From Callaeas wilsoni (taxonomy: Eukaryota; Chordata; Aves; Passeriformes; Callaeidae): 64,000 bases of DNA. Position numbers and translations under genes: made by a program. Below are positions 28,301 through 39,765 of this stretch, in pieces (positions within the stretch are counted from its first letter, which is position 1; every line of letters starts with the position of its first letter). The notes under the pieces were generated by a model, which worked only from the letters and a program-made list of their open reading frames with translations, ran no database searches and was not told where the DNA came from. Where the stretch lies: contig VWPU01008375.1 in the NCBI GenBank assembly GCA_013398955.1, forward strand, positions 62,001 to 126,000, read 5' to 3'.

Positions 28301-30242
28301 CCCAGTACTCTGAGGCTGTGGGATGTGGTCTCCAGCAGCAAGTTCTCCCAAGAGCAGAAGTGTATTTACATTCCCTTTTGTTCCCATGCCGCCCTGCTCC
28401 CCAGTTACAAAGAGGCATTCCCTCCTATCCTTGATTACTCGGGTCCAAATCCTTGCTTTGTGCCACCACAAAGCACCCCTTCGCAGGCTCTCAAAAGAAA
28501 AGGAAGTATTTCCTACACGGAGAAATTCAGTTCTCTTTCCCCAGGAAACGGGTGGCATGTTCTCCCCCTTCCTCCCCACACCTGTACCTCCTGCTCCTCA
28601 GGGAGGCTGAACATCCTCCTCCCCCTCAGGGCACATTTTCCAGAGGAGATTTAAAGGGTTGGTCTGTAGGACTGCATCTTCCTTGTCTTTTCAGGGAGTT
28701 GGTCTCCTTGGTAAAGCACTGCTGCTCCCTCTGAGCAGAGGGAGAGGACAAAGCCTGATCCCACAGAGCAACAGGGATTTCCAGAAGGATTTCCCCCACT
28801 CCACAGCTTTAGTTCCTTCCTACTTTTAAACAATGCTAAGAATTTAATCTCTTAAAACAGCATTTTCACAAACTCTCCCACCCTCAACAGAAAACAAGCC
28901 TCCCCACGAGGCAGAGATGGAAAGCCTAGGCATGACAGTGCTACGTCATCCAGAAACTTCAAATAAAAGCACTCCACAAAGATTACTCAAAGAATTAACC
29001 TCCTTCCTAAAACCCTTTGGCCGGGAGCCTGCCCTGCCACTCTCCTGCTTCATTCTGTGCCTCCGGAGGGTGACACGGGAGGCACTGACCTTAGAGTCAC
29101 CTGTGGCACCACCTCTGATGTGTCACACACTCGCCCCAGAGCAATATATCCCTCAAACACACCCCAACAAAATGGTCGAGACAGCCAATAAATCAGTACA
29201 GCGGGAGGCCTTTGGTAACTGGGCAGTTTAAAGCCAAGAGAGAGTGAAGAAGGAAAAAAAAAAAAATAATGGAGAGAGCAAGGGCTGGGGCCTCGAGCTG
29301 AGGACAATGAATGAAAACGCACGGCAGCAGCAAAATTCCAGGATAAAAGGCTCGTTCGGCGGCTCCACCAAAGCCTCCGTGCAGGGACCAAAGCAGAACT
29401 GCTGAGAGGTGTGATCGCCCCAAAATGAACGGGGGCGCCGTAGAAGGAAAGAGCCCATGCAAGCTCTGGAGTTCACTCCCGCTGACCACCTCACGCCCAG
29501 CACATCCCAGACCACATCGCGCTGGGAAGAAAAACCCCTCAAAGCGGACCCCGTCCCACTCGGCCCGGCACGAGAAGACCCAGACCCTGCCCAGAGGAGC
29601 GGGCAGAGGCCAGGAACGAGCCCCCTGTCAGGGGGGCGTCCCCGCGACCGCCACAATCCTCTCCTGAGATGGGGCAGACCCATATCCCCTTCCGTGGGCC
29701 CCACACACAGATGAGGAGGGGCAGCAGCCTCAGCAGAGGGGTCCCACAGACCCTGACGCCCCTCAGAGTCCCCCGCAAGGCGGGGGGACAGATCCTCTCA
29801 CATCCTTCCTACATACGTGGCTGGCGGGGGGGGGGGTGGTCACACAGTTCCCGTCCATGGCAGGGTGTGTGCGATGGGACCCCTCCCGGCTTAGGGGCAC
29901 CCAAAACCCTCACACCCCTCAGAGTGGGGGGACAGGCCCCTCTCAGCTGAGGGGTCCCCCAGACCCTCACACAGCTCAGTGAGGGAGAACGGACCCTCTC
30001 ACACCCTCACATGGCTGGGAGAGGGGGCAGTCACACAGTCCCACTCCTTTGCGGGGTGTGTGACAGGATCCTCCTCAGCTGAGGGGGGTCAGACCCCCCC
30101 TTCTCTCAACGGACTCACACCTCCACATCCGAGGGGCACCCTGCACCCCCCCAAACCCCGATGACCGCTCACCGATGACCTCCTGCAGCTCGTAGTCATC
30201 CTTGTTGATGGACCAGGGCAGCGCGCTGGGCTCCTCGGCCAT
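1..30242 (-). CDS. OXSR1: OXSR1 (OSR1) STE20-type kinase, 5' part: exons 1-3, continues off left edge
   Basis: Serine/threonine kinase of the GCK-VI/STE20 group. In the known family it is activated by WNK kinases and phosphorylates cation-chloride cotransporters (NKCC/KCC) in the cytoplasm during osmotic and ion stress. Coding exons: 30173-30242, 11028-11140 and 1387-1495. Together they give the first 97 codons plus one base. Visible elements are the N-terminus [20 protein letters not shown], the glycine-rich loop GSGATAVV (residues 24-31), the VAIK ATP-binding lysine (K46), and the start of the N-lobe/hinge ([11 protein letters not shown]). Near-identity to vertebrate OSR1 separates it from its paralogue SPAK/STK39, which carries a long Ala/Pro-rich N-terminus. 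Exon phases join cleanly (1, 0, 1). The catalytic loop, PF1 and PF2/CCT domains must lie beyond position 1. The MYD88 neighbour upstream on the same strand supports the identity. Confidence 0.97.
592..1281 (+). mobile_element. CR1 LINE fragment, 5'-truncated, plus orientation
   Basis: About 690 bp of the CR1 reverse-transcriptase tail and 3' UTR. Recognisable blocks are 'gccaagaaggccaatggc'-like near 677, 'tctgtactcagcactg' near 746, 'acaggctgcctggggaggtggt' near 1110, and a 3' end close to 'ttttccaacctaaacaactcacagttctatga'. The remaining ORFs are broken, so it is an inactive fossil. It sits in OXSR1 intron 3, antisense to the gene. Confidence 0.9.
1387..1495 (-). CDS. OXSR1: OXSR1 coding exon 3
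   Basis: 109 bp between a TACAG acceptor and a GTGAGT donor. It encodes [20 protein letters not shown], then [16 protein letters not shown] and one base of the next glycine. This is the alphaC/beta4-beta5/hinge part of the kinase N-lobe. No further OXSR1 exon was found in positions 1-1386, so exon 4 is off the left edge. Confidence 0.96.
1496..11027. other. OXSR1 intron 2 (about 9.5 kb), no gene seen
   Basis: AT-rich unique-looking sequence between exons 2 and 3. It contains short homopolymers (for example poly-T near 8949-8962) and small chance ORFs, the longest being 185 codons at 8434-8991 minus. No conserved exon, RNA gene or intact repeat was recognised. Confidence 0.7.
11028..11140 (-). 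CDS. OXSR1: OXSR1 coding exon 2
   Basis: 113 bp between a CCCCCCTCAG acceptor and a GTATGC donor. It encodes Gly24 to Leu61, including the P-loop [12 protein letters not shown] and the catalytic-lysine segment [20 protein letters not shown]. The downstream junction is phase 0. It is essentially identical to vertebrate OSR1. Confidence 0.97.
16090..16250 (-). mobile_element. Old, diverged CR1-like remnant
   Basis: The order of blocks resembles a minus-orientation CR1 3' end. There is 'ggtttgaaggaacctctagt', then 'ccaccctcctgctgaaagcagg', then 'agatcaggttcctcagcatc', then a degenerate 'cctagtttggattt'. The match is poor and could be another old LINE, so confidence is modest. Confidence 0.5.
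21269..21311 (+). repeat. 18-bp direct duplication
   Basis: 'taccaaggtatttattag' at 21269-21286 is repeated as 'taccaagctatttattag' at 21294-21311. There is one mismatch, and the copies are offset by 25 bp. It is a small local duplication in OXSR1 intron 1 with no known function. Confidence 0.8.
21392..21750 (+). mobile_element. CR1 LINE 3' fragment, plus orientation
   Basis: Carries the CR1 blocks 'gggacctcattgccctctac', 'ctccctgaaaggaggctgta', 'ggcctcaagttgcaccatgg', 'attggaacaggcagcccagg' and 'ttttccaatcttaatgatcc'. It ends in degenerate 8-bp-type repeats (gactctacgattttatgact). 5'-truncated and non-coding. Confidence 0.9.
29690..30130. repeat. Degenerate GC-rich tandem array at 5' end of OXSR1 intron 1
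   Basis: A C/G-rich stretch of imperfect repeats with a period near 200 bp. The block from about 29793 (cctctcaca.., gtggctgg, a G-run, gtcacacagttccc, gcagggtgtgtg) recurs from about 29994 (cctctcaca.., atggctgg, a G-run, gtcacacagtccca, gcggggtgtgtg). A shorter motif (accctcacacccctcagagt-like) appears near 29750, 29905 and 29962. A run of 11 G lies at 29826-29836. The array ends about 40 bp from the exon 1 donor. Confidence 0.7.
30173..30242 (-). CDS. OXSR1: OXSR1 coding exon 1
   Basis: Contains the start codon (complement of 30240-30242) and encodes 23 residues from [10 protein letters not shown] to QEVI, plus the first base of Gly24. The splice donor GTGAGC follows directly (30167-30172). 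The start was chosen because it matches the N-terminus of vertebrate OSR1 and lies in a CpG-rich first-exon context. Confidence 0.96.
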
Positions 30243-30498
30243 GGCCGCGCCGCGCCCGCCGCCCTCCGCGCCGCGAGGGGGAGCGTCCCCGAGGGGCGAG
30301 GGAGCGGAGAGGAGGCGCTGCGGTGTCCCGGCTGTCCCCGAACCCCGGCCGAGCCCGAGCCCCCTCCTCCTCCGCCTCCTCCTCTCCCGCCGCTACCGCC
30401 GGCCCAACTCCGGCCGCCACCACCTCCTGCACCTGCCCATGCCCGGAGCGCCTCACGTCACCCGCGTGCGCCCCGCCCGCCACGGCGGGGCGCCGCCC

Positions 30499-30509
30499 GC
30501 CACCATCTT
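30499..30509 (-). promoter_or_regulatory. YY1-type motif upstream of OXSR1
   Basis: On the minus strand this reads AAGATGGTGGC, one mismatch from the YY1 core-promoter motif AAGATGGCGGC. It lies about 257 bp upstream of the OXSR1 ATG in the sense orientation, so it is a reasonable marker of the transcription start area. Confidence 0.5.
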
Positions 30510-30668
30510 GAGCGTGGCGTGGCGACTCGCCGCCCGCCGCCACACGGCGACTACACCACGGTTTGCTCAGTTATCACCACCGGCCTCAGCGGACGGGCCG
30601 GCAAGGGGGGATTCCAAAGCGAAGGACGGAGGAGGAATCCCTAAGGAAAGGGCGGGGATGCCACACAC

Positions 30669-30679
30669 AAGATGGCGGC
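30669..30679 (+). promoter_or_regulatory. Perfect YY1-type motif, plus strand
   Basis: AAGATGGCGGC, an exact match to the long YY1 motif that often overlaps start sites of housekeeping genes. It faces away from OXSR1. CCAAT boxes on the minus strand (ATTGG on plus) follow near 30750 and 30781. Confidence 0.55.
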
Positions 30680-33154
30680 TGCCAACATCGTCCCCGCCCT
30701 CAAGCACTGGGCGGGAGCGGGTGCCGGTTTAAGAGCACTGAGGGCAATGATTGGCTGCCCCGTGCCAGATCCGCTGCTCCTATTGGTCGAGCGGCTGTCA
30801 ATCAGGGGCTGGCCTGTCCCGGGTCCCTGCGCCCGCGGGGCCGGGCCTGATCCTGCCGTGAGGGGGATCGAGAGCCCGCGGGCGGAGCGGGGCCCGGCCC
30901 AGGCGCTCCAGAGATGCGCATTCCGTGTTTAAAAATAGCGTGTGGGTGTGAGCGATCAGGAGGTCTGGTATTCTCGCAGCCCCCGAGGACGGGCAATTCT
31001 GCGCTCCACGCTGCGGTTCCAGCGTCCGTGGATATGTCCAACACCCTCATGGAGATGTCCTACACGCTCATCCTATGGTTTAAGGCTCCGCACCCGGAGC
31101 TTTTTTATCTGCATGCATTCAGGAGTACATCTGGTGGTCATTGAGCAAACTAATTGAAATTTAAAAGAATGAGGATTACAAGGCTGAGTGGCACCATGCA
31201 CTTAAGAAGGCTGATGTCTCTCTCTAGTATATATACATTTGTTTGTAGTTTGAGGATTTTTTTTTTCCCCAACATAAAAAGGGATAAAACAGCATCTCAC
31301 TATTACAATGCAGGACAGTAACCAGGAGAACCGACTTGGAATCTCAGGATCAGGTTTCATCCTTCTTTGCTGGTCACTGTTCTTCTTGTGGCTTGATGTC
31401 AGGCCCTTCTGTGGGTCAAAGAACATCAGTTACATGTATTTTTAGTTTATTAGGACAAATTCCTGAGATGCCTCTGGTGAGCCAGGCTTTGTGGAGGGCC
31501 GCTGCCACAGGCATGGACTGACCACAGTGCTTTCACTCGTGCTCTAATGCAGGACACCAACTCCTTCTACTCATTTTTGTGTTCTCCAAAAACCCCGCAG
31601 CCCCATCTCACTCACTGCTGTGCAGGCACTCCACAACTCTGTCATAAGGCAGAACCTCAACTGAAAAGCTGTTTGTTTTCCTGCTCGTCTGTGTTAAACA
31701 TTCCCCTGCTGAGCCATTTTTAATATTTGCTAAATATGCCTTAATTACTGCTCGGAACCGTCTCTGTGATCTTTTAACCATGTTATAAAAGGAGTTTATA
31801 TAGCAATTAAAACCAGGTTTTACCCCAGAGCAGGCACCCGGGTAGCCAGTGTCATATTTCTGATAGCTAACAGCATGTTAAAAATGGATCTGAGCCAGGC
31901 ACCAGCAAAAAAGACTTATACATGTAATTTTACCACAGTGCTTTTAAATTCAGAACCATTTCTTGGATTCTCTTATTCTGGGCTGAAAATCCTCTCCCTG
32001 AAGGCAATGCTAAAACTCTTACAGCTTTAGACCACTGGGGCAGGATTAGGTCCACAATGAGCCTTGTTCTTTAAGAATAACCACAGGCTTTGATCAAAAT
32101 TAAAATTTAAAATGTTCGCTGGCAAGACCACTAGTGGCCACGTGAGCATGGAGAGATGAGTGCTGCATTTTAGTTTTCCAGCTCTGCAATGAAAAATGCG
32201 TTTCCATATTTTTAAACCCAAATCTCTCATTCACTCATAGACTCCAGGCCTCATAAATTTTGCATTTTTTTTTTTAATGAACTCAGCATTTTGAGTCTCT
32301 CAAAAGTCAGGGGTTGCTGTTGCACTCATTTATTTAGTGGGTTGTTCCAGCCTAAGTCTGCTGAGGGATAAAAACTGGAACTGGATTCCACAAAACTTTT
32401 ATTCCTTAGCCAGCTTCAGACCTCCAAGCAGCACCTTCTCCTCTTTCATCACTTCTGCTCATCCTCTTTTTCCTGATTTGCTGTATTTTGCCTGTCTGGT
32501 GTAGGCTGTGAGCTCCTCAGGGCAGAGGCAATGCCTCTATTTATAAAAGAGCTGTGAAGTGGTGCTGCTGAATCAAGTGCTCTGTTGTAATAACAAGAAA
32601 TTTTAGTGGAAATCTGAAGTGGAAAAGCAGCTTCCTGGTATATCCACCTCCACTCTGGACCAGGCTTTAGGGGAGACTGAGAAGTGGAAAAACTTCAGAT
32701 GTCTTTTAGGTGGGAAGGCTGCAGCCTGAGAAAAAAAAAAATCCCTGAGTAAAAAAAAATCCAGAGCTGGGTTTCCTGAATTTTTTGACTTCCAGTAAAA
32801 CAGCACGGATCAGCGCAGGCAGGGCCCTCCTCCTCCACTGATTCTGCAGCAGAATGGAGGCTTTCTCCTGGCTCCTGCATTTCACTGATATCCTGGGGCT
32901 GGTGTTCCGCTGCCAAAGCCTTGGCACACCAGGCACACAACGCATGCTCTCACACAGAATGCTCCTTCTCGTAAGCACATGGTTTCCTGCCCTTCTGGGC
33001 CAATTATTGTTTCAGTGAAACTTACTGGCACTATCCAGTTCTGTGCTTGGTTTTTCCATCTATGTAATATTGTAAAAATGATGTTTAATGCACAGGTTGG
33101 TGGTTTAATGCTCAGCACACAGACATTGCTACCTTTAGTACCTGGAAAGGGTCT

Positions 33155-33721
33155 TTGATGGGTTTTGTCTGCAGGTCAGGGGAGGTGATTCTGCCTCTTT
33201 ACTCCAGCCTGGTGAGACCCCACCTGCAGAGCTGCGTCCAGCTCCAGGGTCCCAGCACAGGAAGGACGTGGACCTGTTGGAGCAAGTGCAGAGGAGGCTA
33301 CGAAGATGCTGGAGCACCTCTGCTATGGGGAGTTGGTGTTGCTCAGCCTGGAGAAGAGGAGGCTCAAGGGAGATCTTATTGGGGCTTTTCATTACTTGAA
33401 GGAGGCCTGTAAAAAAAATGGGAACAAACTTTTTAGCAGGGCCTGTTGCAATAGGACAAGAGGGAATGACTTTAAACTGAAGGATTGTCAGTTTAGATGA
33501 GATAGCAGAAAGAAGATTTTTATCATAAGGGTGGTGAGGCATTGGCACAGGTTGCCCAGAGAGGTGGTAATGCCCCATTCCTGCAGATATTCAAGGTCAG
33601 GTTGGATGGGGCTCTGAGCAACCTGTTCTAGTGGAAGATGTCCCTGCTCATTGTGGGGAGGTTGGACTGGATGGCCTTAAAAGGTGCCTTTCAAACCAAA
33701 CTGTTTTATGATTCTATGATG
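33155..33721 (+). mobile_element. CR1 LINE fragment, plus orientation
   Basis: Matches the CR1 tail: 'ctggtgagaccccacctgca', 'gagcacctctgctatgggga', 'cagcctggagaagaggaggc', 'gttgcccagagaggtggtaa', 'gaggttggactggatggcct', ending in 'tatgattctatgatgc'. That is the 3' repeat typical of CR1. 5'-truncated, with broken frames. Confidence 0.92.
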
Positions 33722-36700
33722 CTTGTCACAACTGTGAACATAAACTAACTTCATTTACACTTGGGTCGTAGAAAACTAATTTAAACTCCAGTTTGTGTAT
33801 TGAGGGCCTGCAGATTTCATCTTTCTAGTCATGTAGCCTCTCAGATATATAATTTTCTTCTTGTTAGAGTGTAAGCCAAAGTTCTTCATTCAGCACAGCC
33901 ACGCAGAGACATTTGCTGTCACAGTTCAGTGGTGCTCGGGGCCGTGGCATTTGTTGCCATGTTTATGGTTTAAGGCTCTTTAAGGCACCATAAACCTCTG
34001 TGTGTGAGTGCAGTGGCTCCCAGGGCTGGTGCAAACAATGGCAGTTAATGTGCCTGTGGAGCTGCCTGGTACAGGCCTGGGCTGAGGGAAGCCCAACAAT
34101 GCTGGTTTTATTGCCTTCAGAGCTGGGCAAGCCCCTGTCCTCGAGCAGAATGCCTGACCTTGTTCCACTGCAGAATTTGCCCGCTGTTCTCTCTTCATGG
34201 AAACACTTCCAGGTTTATTGAAGGGACCTTACTCTATCAAACTGCAGCTGATTACTTAACTAAGTACAAGGCAGTTTCCTCTCCAACAAACAAAGGCGGG
34301 CACTGCACTTGATCTCCAGGGGTTTCTCCTGGCAGCTTTGCTTTGGGTTTGGAGAAATGAGATGAGGACCCTGCAGTGGAGGAAGGAGCAGTGTTTTCAA
34401 ACCCTCCAACTGGAGCAAGCTTTTAATAATAGTTGTTTTCAAACCACAAGCTAAATTCCAGTCTAAACCACACCAGCAGGTTTTCCTAAGTGATCCCCTG
34501 TGCTACCCTGTATCTCCACCCCGTCACTGAGCCATTTTAAATTCAGCTCTGAGGTCACTTTGAAGTCAAGTAGCTGAAGGCCTGGTTTTAACAGGTGAAT
34601 TCTGGTTCTCACAGGGTGTTTACTGAAACCAGCTTTCGCTCAGCAAACACACTTCTCATCCCAGCACCATGCCTCTCAACAGAAACTCTGCACTTTTCTC
34701 TTACTTTCTTTACTGAAAATATCCTCCAGATTTTAAGCTCCAGGAAATAAGCAAAGAATTTATGACCAAGACAAGTTTTTTTCTTCTTACTCTTTTCTTC
34801 TAAGTTTATGATTTTTTTTAGTATATAAGTTGAAAGCCATTTAACCCTCTCTGTCACAAATTAAACCTTTGCTGCCTCCTTCCAATCTAATATAAAATCA
34901 ATGCCAGGCTTGAGAAATAATTATAACAAGATCCTGATTACCACATACCTGAACCACCATTTAATAATAAGCCCTTGCTCTGCTCTGGTTTACAATAATG
35001 CTTTCTTCATACCTCTTGGTCTTTATAGAAGCCAATGAAAGACACTTCACATGCCTGTACCTCTTTTCACCCTGGGAATGTCACAGCTTCTGACAACAGA
35101 AGGGTTTTCCCACCAGCCTCTTCTGTGGAGGGTAAATCTCCATCATAAAGCATTTTCTAAGCAGCTGACCAGGACAGGGATAAGAATGTATTTCAGAGCT
35201 TTTTCCCTGGTTCTTGAAAGTGCAAAATAAGCCTGCTGCAAGCAGCCAGACCCTGATGGGCAAGTGGGTACACCTGGCCTGACTCTTCTGCAGCTGATGA
35301 AGAGTGGCCAGGGCCTCTTGGTTCTATGACGTAAAGCTTTGTGTGTGTATTTAAGACCATTTTGACATTTAATTATTCAACAAAACTCTTCTAGAAAAAA
35401 AACTCAGTCTGGCCATAACCCCTGACAGACCCTTGGAAGGAGATCGAAATACCCAGGGACACTTGGGACTTCTCTGCTGCAACAGCAAGTGGCAGGGAGG
35501 GTTGGCATGGCAGGACTGAGGACAGAAAGCACCTTTTGGGGTCACACTGCTGCTCCCAGGTGGTACAGCATGGATACTCTCTCTGCTGGACCCAATTTAC
35601 AGCTGGCAAACTTTGAAGAAATCAAATAAAACTTCTTTTGTAATGTTACAGTGAAGTAAGAAGAGTTCTCTTAAAAAGCAGTGAGAAGAGAAACCCTAGG
35701 AATAGAAAGATAGGATTGAATAAGATTTCATTCCCTTCTTGCCATCTGGGAATAAAATTTGTGAGGGAATACTGTTCTTATCCTTATAAATGGCCAATAT
35801 CTTCTCGAGCCCAGCAAGGCAGAGGGCAAGCAAGGTTTATGGTTCACATTAGCAGATTCTAGTGACATGAGTTTACAATAATGGTCTTACAGTTCAGTGT
35901 AACAGTGACTCATGGCTTGTTACTGTGGCCATAGGAATGTAAAGAGATCTCATTTGAAAAAAAATATATTTGGATAGTTCACATCCTTTCCTCCCTACTC
36001 ATGAATTCCTGTGCCATTGACTGCTAGCTGCTAAAAATAGGATCCTTTTTGTGTATCTAAAGGAAAACCTAGAATCAGAAAGACAGTGGGAGGGGACCAA
36101 GGTCCTTCTACAGAGAGCCTTCAGGAATTATTTGTAATGAAAGCCCTCTGCGAGTGCAGGAATGTTTTTAAAAGATGGGAACAAGCTAAGAAGGTATCTT
36201 GAGGAAAGAGAGGAATTAATGAATCACAGCAGTTCCCAGCTTTGGTATTTTGCACCATAGGGATGGGAGGTACAGGACCAAGCTGCAGCTTTGTCTTGGA
36301 GAAGCTGTTCCACTTCAGCAGCAGGAAGCTCCAGGGAACAGCCCAGGAACAGCCCTGTGGGCTGATGAGGAGCCAGACAGGAGCCACAAGAGGAGACGCA
36401 CTAGGAGTCATTTGAAGTTGTGCAAGTCCCTTAAGGACAGCAGCAGGAAAGAGGATCTGGGAAGACACGAGTAAGGTATCTGCAAACTAAATGGGTTATC
36501 ACCACCACTCCTTCGAAAAAGAAAAAACCCCACATGGCACCTCAAACAAACCACTGAAGTGTGAAATCATGCGGCAGGGAAAGCTGTCACAGAGAATCAG
36601 AAATTGATTTAATGGACACAAATTGACTGCTGCATGATTTGTGCAGATTACTGCTTGCCGAGAGGGAGAGAGATCCACAGCTCTGGAGAGCTGAGCGCAG

Positions 36701-39694
36701 GCACTGCCTGGCAAAAGGTGCGGAAAGCAAAAATTCAGTCGTTGGTAATTGTACGTGTACTGAATGCTTCCTCCTCAGTAGGGAACAATTAAAATCGATG
36801 GCAGGATGCAAGGTAACAAAAGGAAATGACTGATCAATATGCATGTCTTGGAGCTGAAGACAAGCCCGTCTGCCAAGAGCAGCATGCTGATGAGCCGAGA
36901 TTCTGGGAGGGAACCTGAAAAGCTTCCACTCGTGATGCTCAGAAACACAACACAGCTGAGTAGATGCCAGGTGCAGTACTAGGAGAGGTGAAGGCACCAA
37001 GGAGTCTAGAGAACAACTGTTAGGAAAAACAGGGAATATTAATTTTAAGACTAAATAGATTTAAAGTAAAAAAATGTGATGCTTCTCTTCTTTGTCTTTC
37101 TAAAGATCTCAATAGCCCTTTACTGGTATTGAAAAATTATGGTCTTTACGTACCTGTGCAAGGTTTTAAAGAAACTGAGACAGTGATATTTTAAGGCCAA
37201 TGTCCAATTTATTCTTTGGCTCAAAGTACTTGAAATCTCATTTCCCTGTATATTTCACTAGGGGGTCTCTGCCAAGTGATACCAAAAATCACACACTAAA
37301 TCTTCTATGATTCAGTAGTTTTAAATCAGTCACCCAGATTTCTGAATACTTTTGAAAATGTTGCTGTAAAGCTGACTGCGGGGTCTGCCATGGCTCCAGT
37401 GGGGCAAGGAAGAGCACATGGAACTCCAGGTTTGTTTTCCCAGTTTTTCGCCTCCTGAGTGGTATTTGTTTCTGAGGCAACAGCCCATAGACTGGCACAT
37501 GAGCAGTTAAACACCTCAGGTCTTGCAGCTCATACATCTCGTTCTGCTGACACAGACAGAAGGCAGGCACAGATGAAGATCAGAGCCAGAAAAATGCGGC
37601 AAAAACTTTGTGAAAGTTCACTTCACGGTAACCCCACATTTGCCTGAACATATTCCCCGTGGGTTCCTGACTAGCATCCTAAACAGTGGATAAAGACCTA
37701 TTTTAGCACCTCATGACTTTGATTTCATTAAGAAACCAGAGAAAACTGGTAGCATTGAGCCTCCACATTCTCACTGGGGCTGGAGCAAGGGCTCTGCTCC
37801 TGGTCCTGCATCGTGTCACCCACTGCCTGCTCCGCAGAGCCCTCCTGCTCTCTTGGCACAGGTGAATGAGCAGCCACTCCCCTTAGGAGCCAGCAGGACC
37901 CAGTGCATCTTTCCCTGGAGGCTGGCACCCAGCCAGACACGCCGCTTTTCCCTTTCCCTGTGGGAATGCACGGAAGGACTGAGAGCTGTGCAAAATCTGT
38001 CTGGTCCAGGGAGGGTTTGGATGCTTGACTGTTGAGGAAATGCTGGCACGCTCCTCCCAGTGCCTCTGTGCTCTCAGCCATCTGCCACCTGCCTCCTCGC
38101 TGGGGGTTCTCCGTGTTTCCTGGGAAGGAGAGGCTTGGAAGCACAGGAGGGAACAGCTGTGCTGTCCTTGGGCTCAGCTGGACACACTGCACATGGTCCT
38201 GCTCTCCAAGGCAGTGGGAAAGTGTGTGGAAACAGGAGGAGGAAAAAGTTCCAAGCAACCTTTTGTAGAGAGCCATAGTTAAGTGTTTCATGGACAATAC
38301 AGATACCTTCATTCAGTCCTTCCAGTCCAGCCCCACCAAAACCCACCGTAAGCAAGACTAGGAATTGGGGAAATGGGAATCAAAACCCCTCCACTGGCTG
38401 CCAGGCAGGAGAAACGCTGTGTGCAGCTGATACATCCTTCCTGCTCTGAACGGCAGGGACGCATCCCCTGCCTTCGTGGAAACCATCTATCCAGCTCAGA
38501 TAGATGGATCAGGCCGTCTGGTGGGCAAGGGCAGCCCCAACCTCTGCCGTGGCATGAGCAGCTTTATCAGTGGGAACAGAAGGAGGAAAAAGCACTGCTA
38601 AGCTGGGTTCCGCTGCAGAACAGAAATTGTATTGTTAGTAAATCAGACTTTGGAACTGCTAAAGACTTAAACACAGCTTCGATTAATTAAACTTGCAGAG
38701 CAGCACAGCCCCGTAGTGAATACAACACTATTCAATCCCCTGACTACAGATTTTGTTGCAAAATAAACAAGTTTTTCCAGGGCTGGGCTTGATAGTGCTG
38801 ATCAAGAGGTTGGGTTGGGTTCAAAGTCATCTCAAAGTCCTAGTGGGGATACGAAAATGGTTGTAACACCTAGAGAAAATTAGCTTTAGCGAAATATTTG
38901 TACACAGCACATGTTGTAAAGTCCCAAATGGTCTGACAGAGGTGCTCTTTAATAAGCTCTATGAGCATGTTTCCCAGCAGTGTGAACCTTGTGGGTTTTT
39001 TTTTTTTCCTTATTAAAATCTGTTTCCAGGATGCTCAAGCAACATTTTTCCAGCTATTTTTTATGCATAATTACACTTTCTGCCCTATGCTAATTTTATT
39101 CCTGTAAATGTGCCCTCTGGACCAAGCAGTGCCTCCCTCATGGTAACACAACTCTTGTCACATTGGTGAAAATGAAGGATGGAATGTGATCCATCAAGGT
39201 CAATACTTGACCTCTCACCCTCTCTTTCTGAAGGTGAGAATGTTCTGCAGCAGTTTCACCAGGTAAACGCTGTCCTCCAGTAAATGAGGAAATGGCACCA
39301 ACATCCTTGCACCAAAATAAAACAGAGGACTGGGAATATTTCTTCAGCACAAGGGGAAAGGCAGCTGGAAAAGAGCCACTGCAGCTGGACCCCTCAACTC
39401 CACCTGAATCAGAGCTCAGGCTCCAATATGGGCAAGAATCATTAACAGCTCCAAACTACAGGACAGGGGAGTGTGTAAAGCTGCACTGGGAGTGATGGAA
39501 TGCCAGCGCTTCCAGGGAATGGGACTGTCCTGGCAGGCTGCTCTTGCAAGCCGTTTCATCTAGAATAATCTATCCAGGGATGGTTTCCATACTGCTGCCC
39601 ATATGTTCATAGTAGCCATAGCAGAGACACGACTTCATATGCTCTACAGGGAACGTGGCCCTGCAAGTGGCTTAGTGTATGGCCACTCCCATTG

Positions 39695-39765
39695 GGAAGA
39701 GCAGCTCGGCCTTGACCTCCAGGAATTCCTTCCAACCAACACTTCCATGATTCAGTGATCCTTCG
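39695..39765 (+). mobile_element. Possible short CR1 3' end remnant
   Basis: 'ttgacctccaggaattcctt' and 'ccaaccaacacttccatgat' followed by 'tcagtgatcc' resemble a worn CR1 terminus. It is short and low-confidence. Confidence 0.4.

Larger units (their letters stand above)
11141..30172. other. OXSR1 intron 1 (about 19 kb), no gene seen
   Basis: A large first intron. Supported contents are a possible old CR1 remnant near 16090-16250, a CR1 fragment at 21392-21750, simple ATAAATAAATAA at about 19598, an A/C-rich tract near 27880-27905, and a GC-rich degenerate tandem array at its 5' end (29690-30130). First introns often carry enhancers, but no specific element could be identified by eye. Confidence 0.7.
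29400..31050. promoter_or_regulatory. OXSR1 CpG-rich promoter island
   Basis: GC- and CpG-rich sequence surrounds exon 1 and contrasts with the AT-rich flanks. No TATA box is evident upstream of the OXSR1 start. Core-promoter-like motifs within it are annotated separately. The exact transcription start cannot be set from sequence. Confidence 0.75.

Noticed and set aside
30672..30932. 86-codon plus-strand ORF MAAANIVPALKHW as a protein-coding gene
   Set aside because: The CpG-rich composition gives long open frames by chance and no downstream exon was found. It is kept only as a bidirectional-promoter observation.
32125..32145. CTCF-like site (accactagtggccacgtg)
   Set aside because: It differs from the CTCF core at two important positions and is largely a short palindrome plus an E-box. 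Too weak to call.
37728..38312. 194-codon minus-strand ORF between OXSR1 and MYD88
   Set aside because: Low-complexity composition, overlapping long ORFs in other frames, no recognisable domain and no splice context. It is most likely a GC-driven chance ORF.
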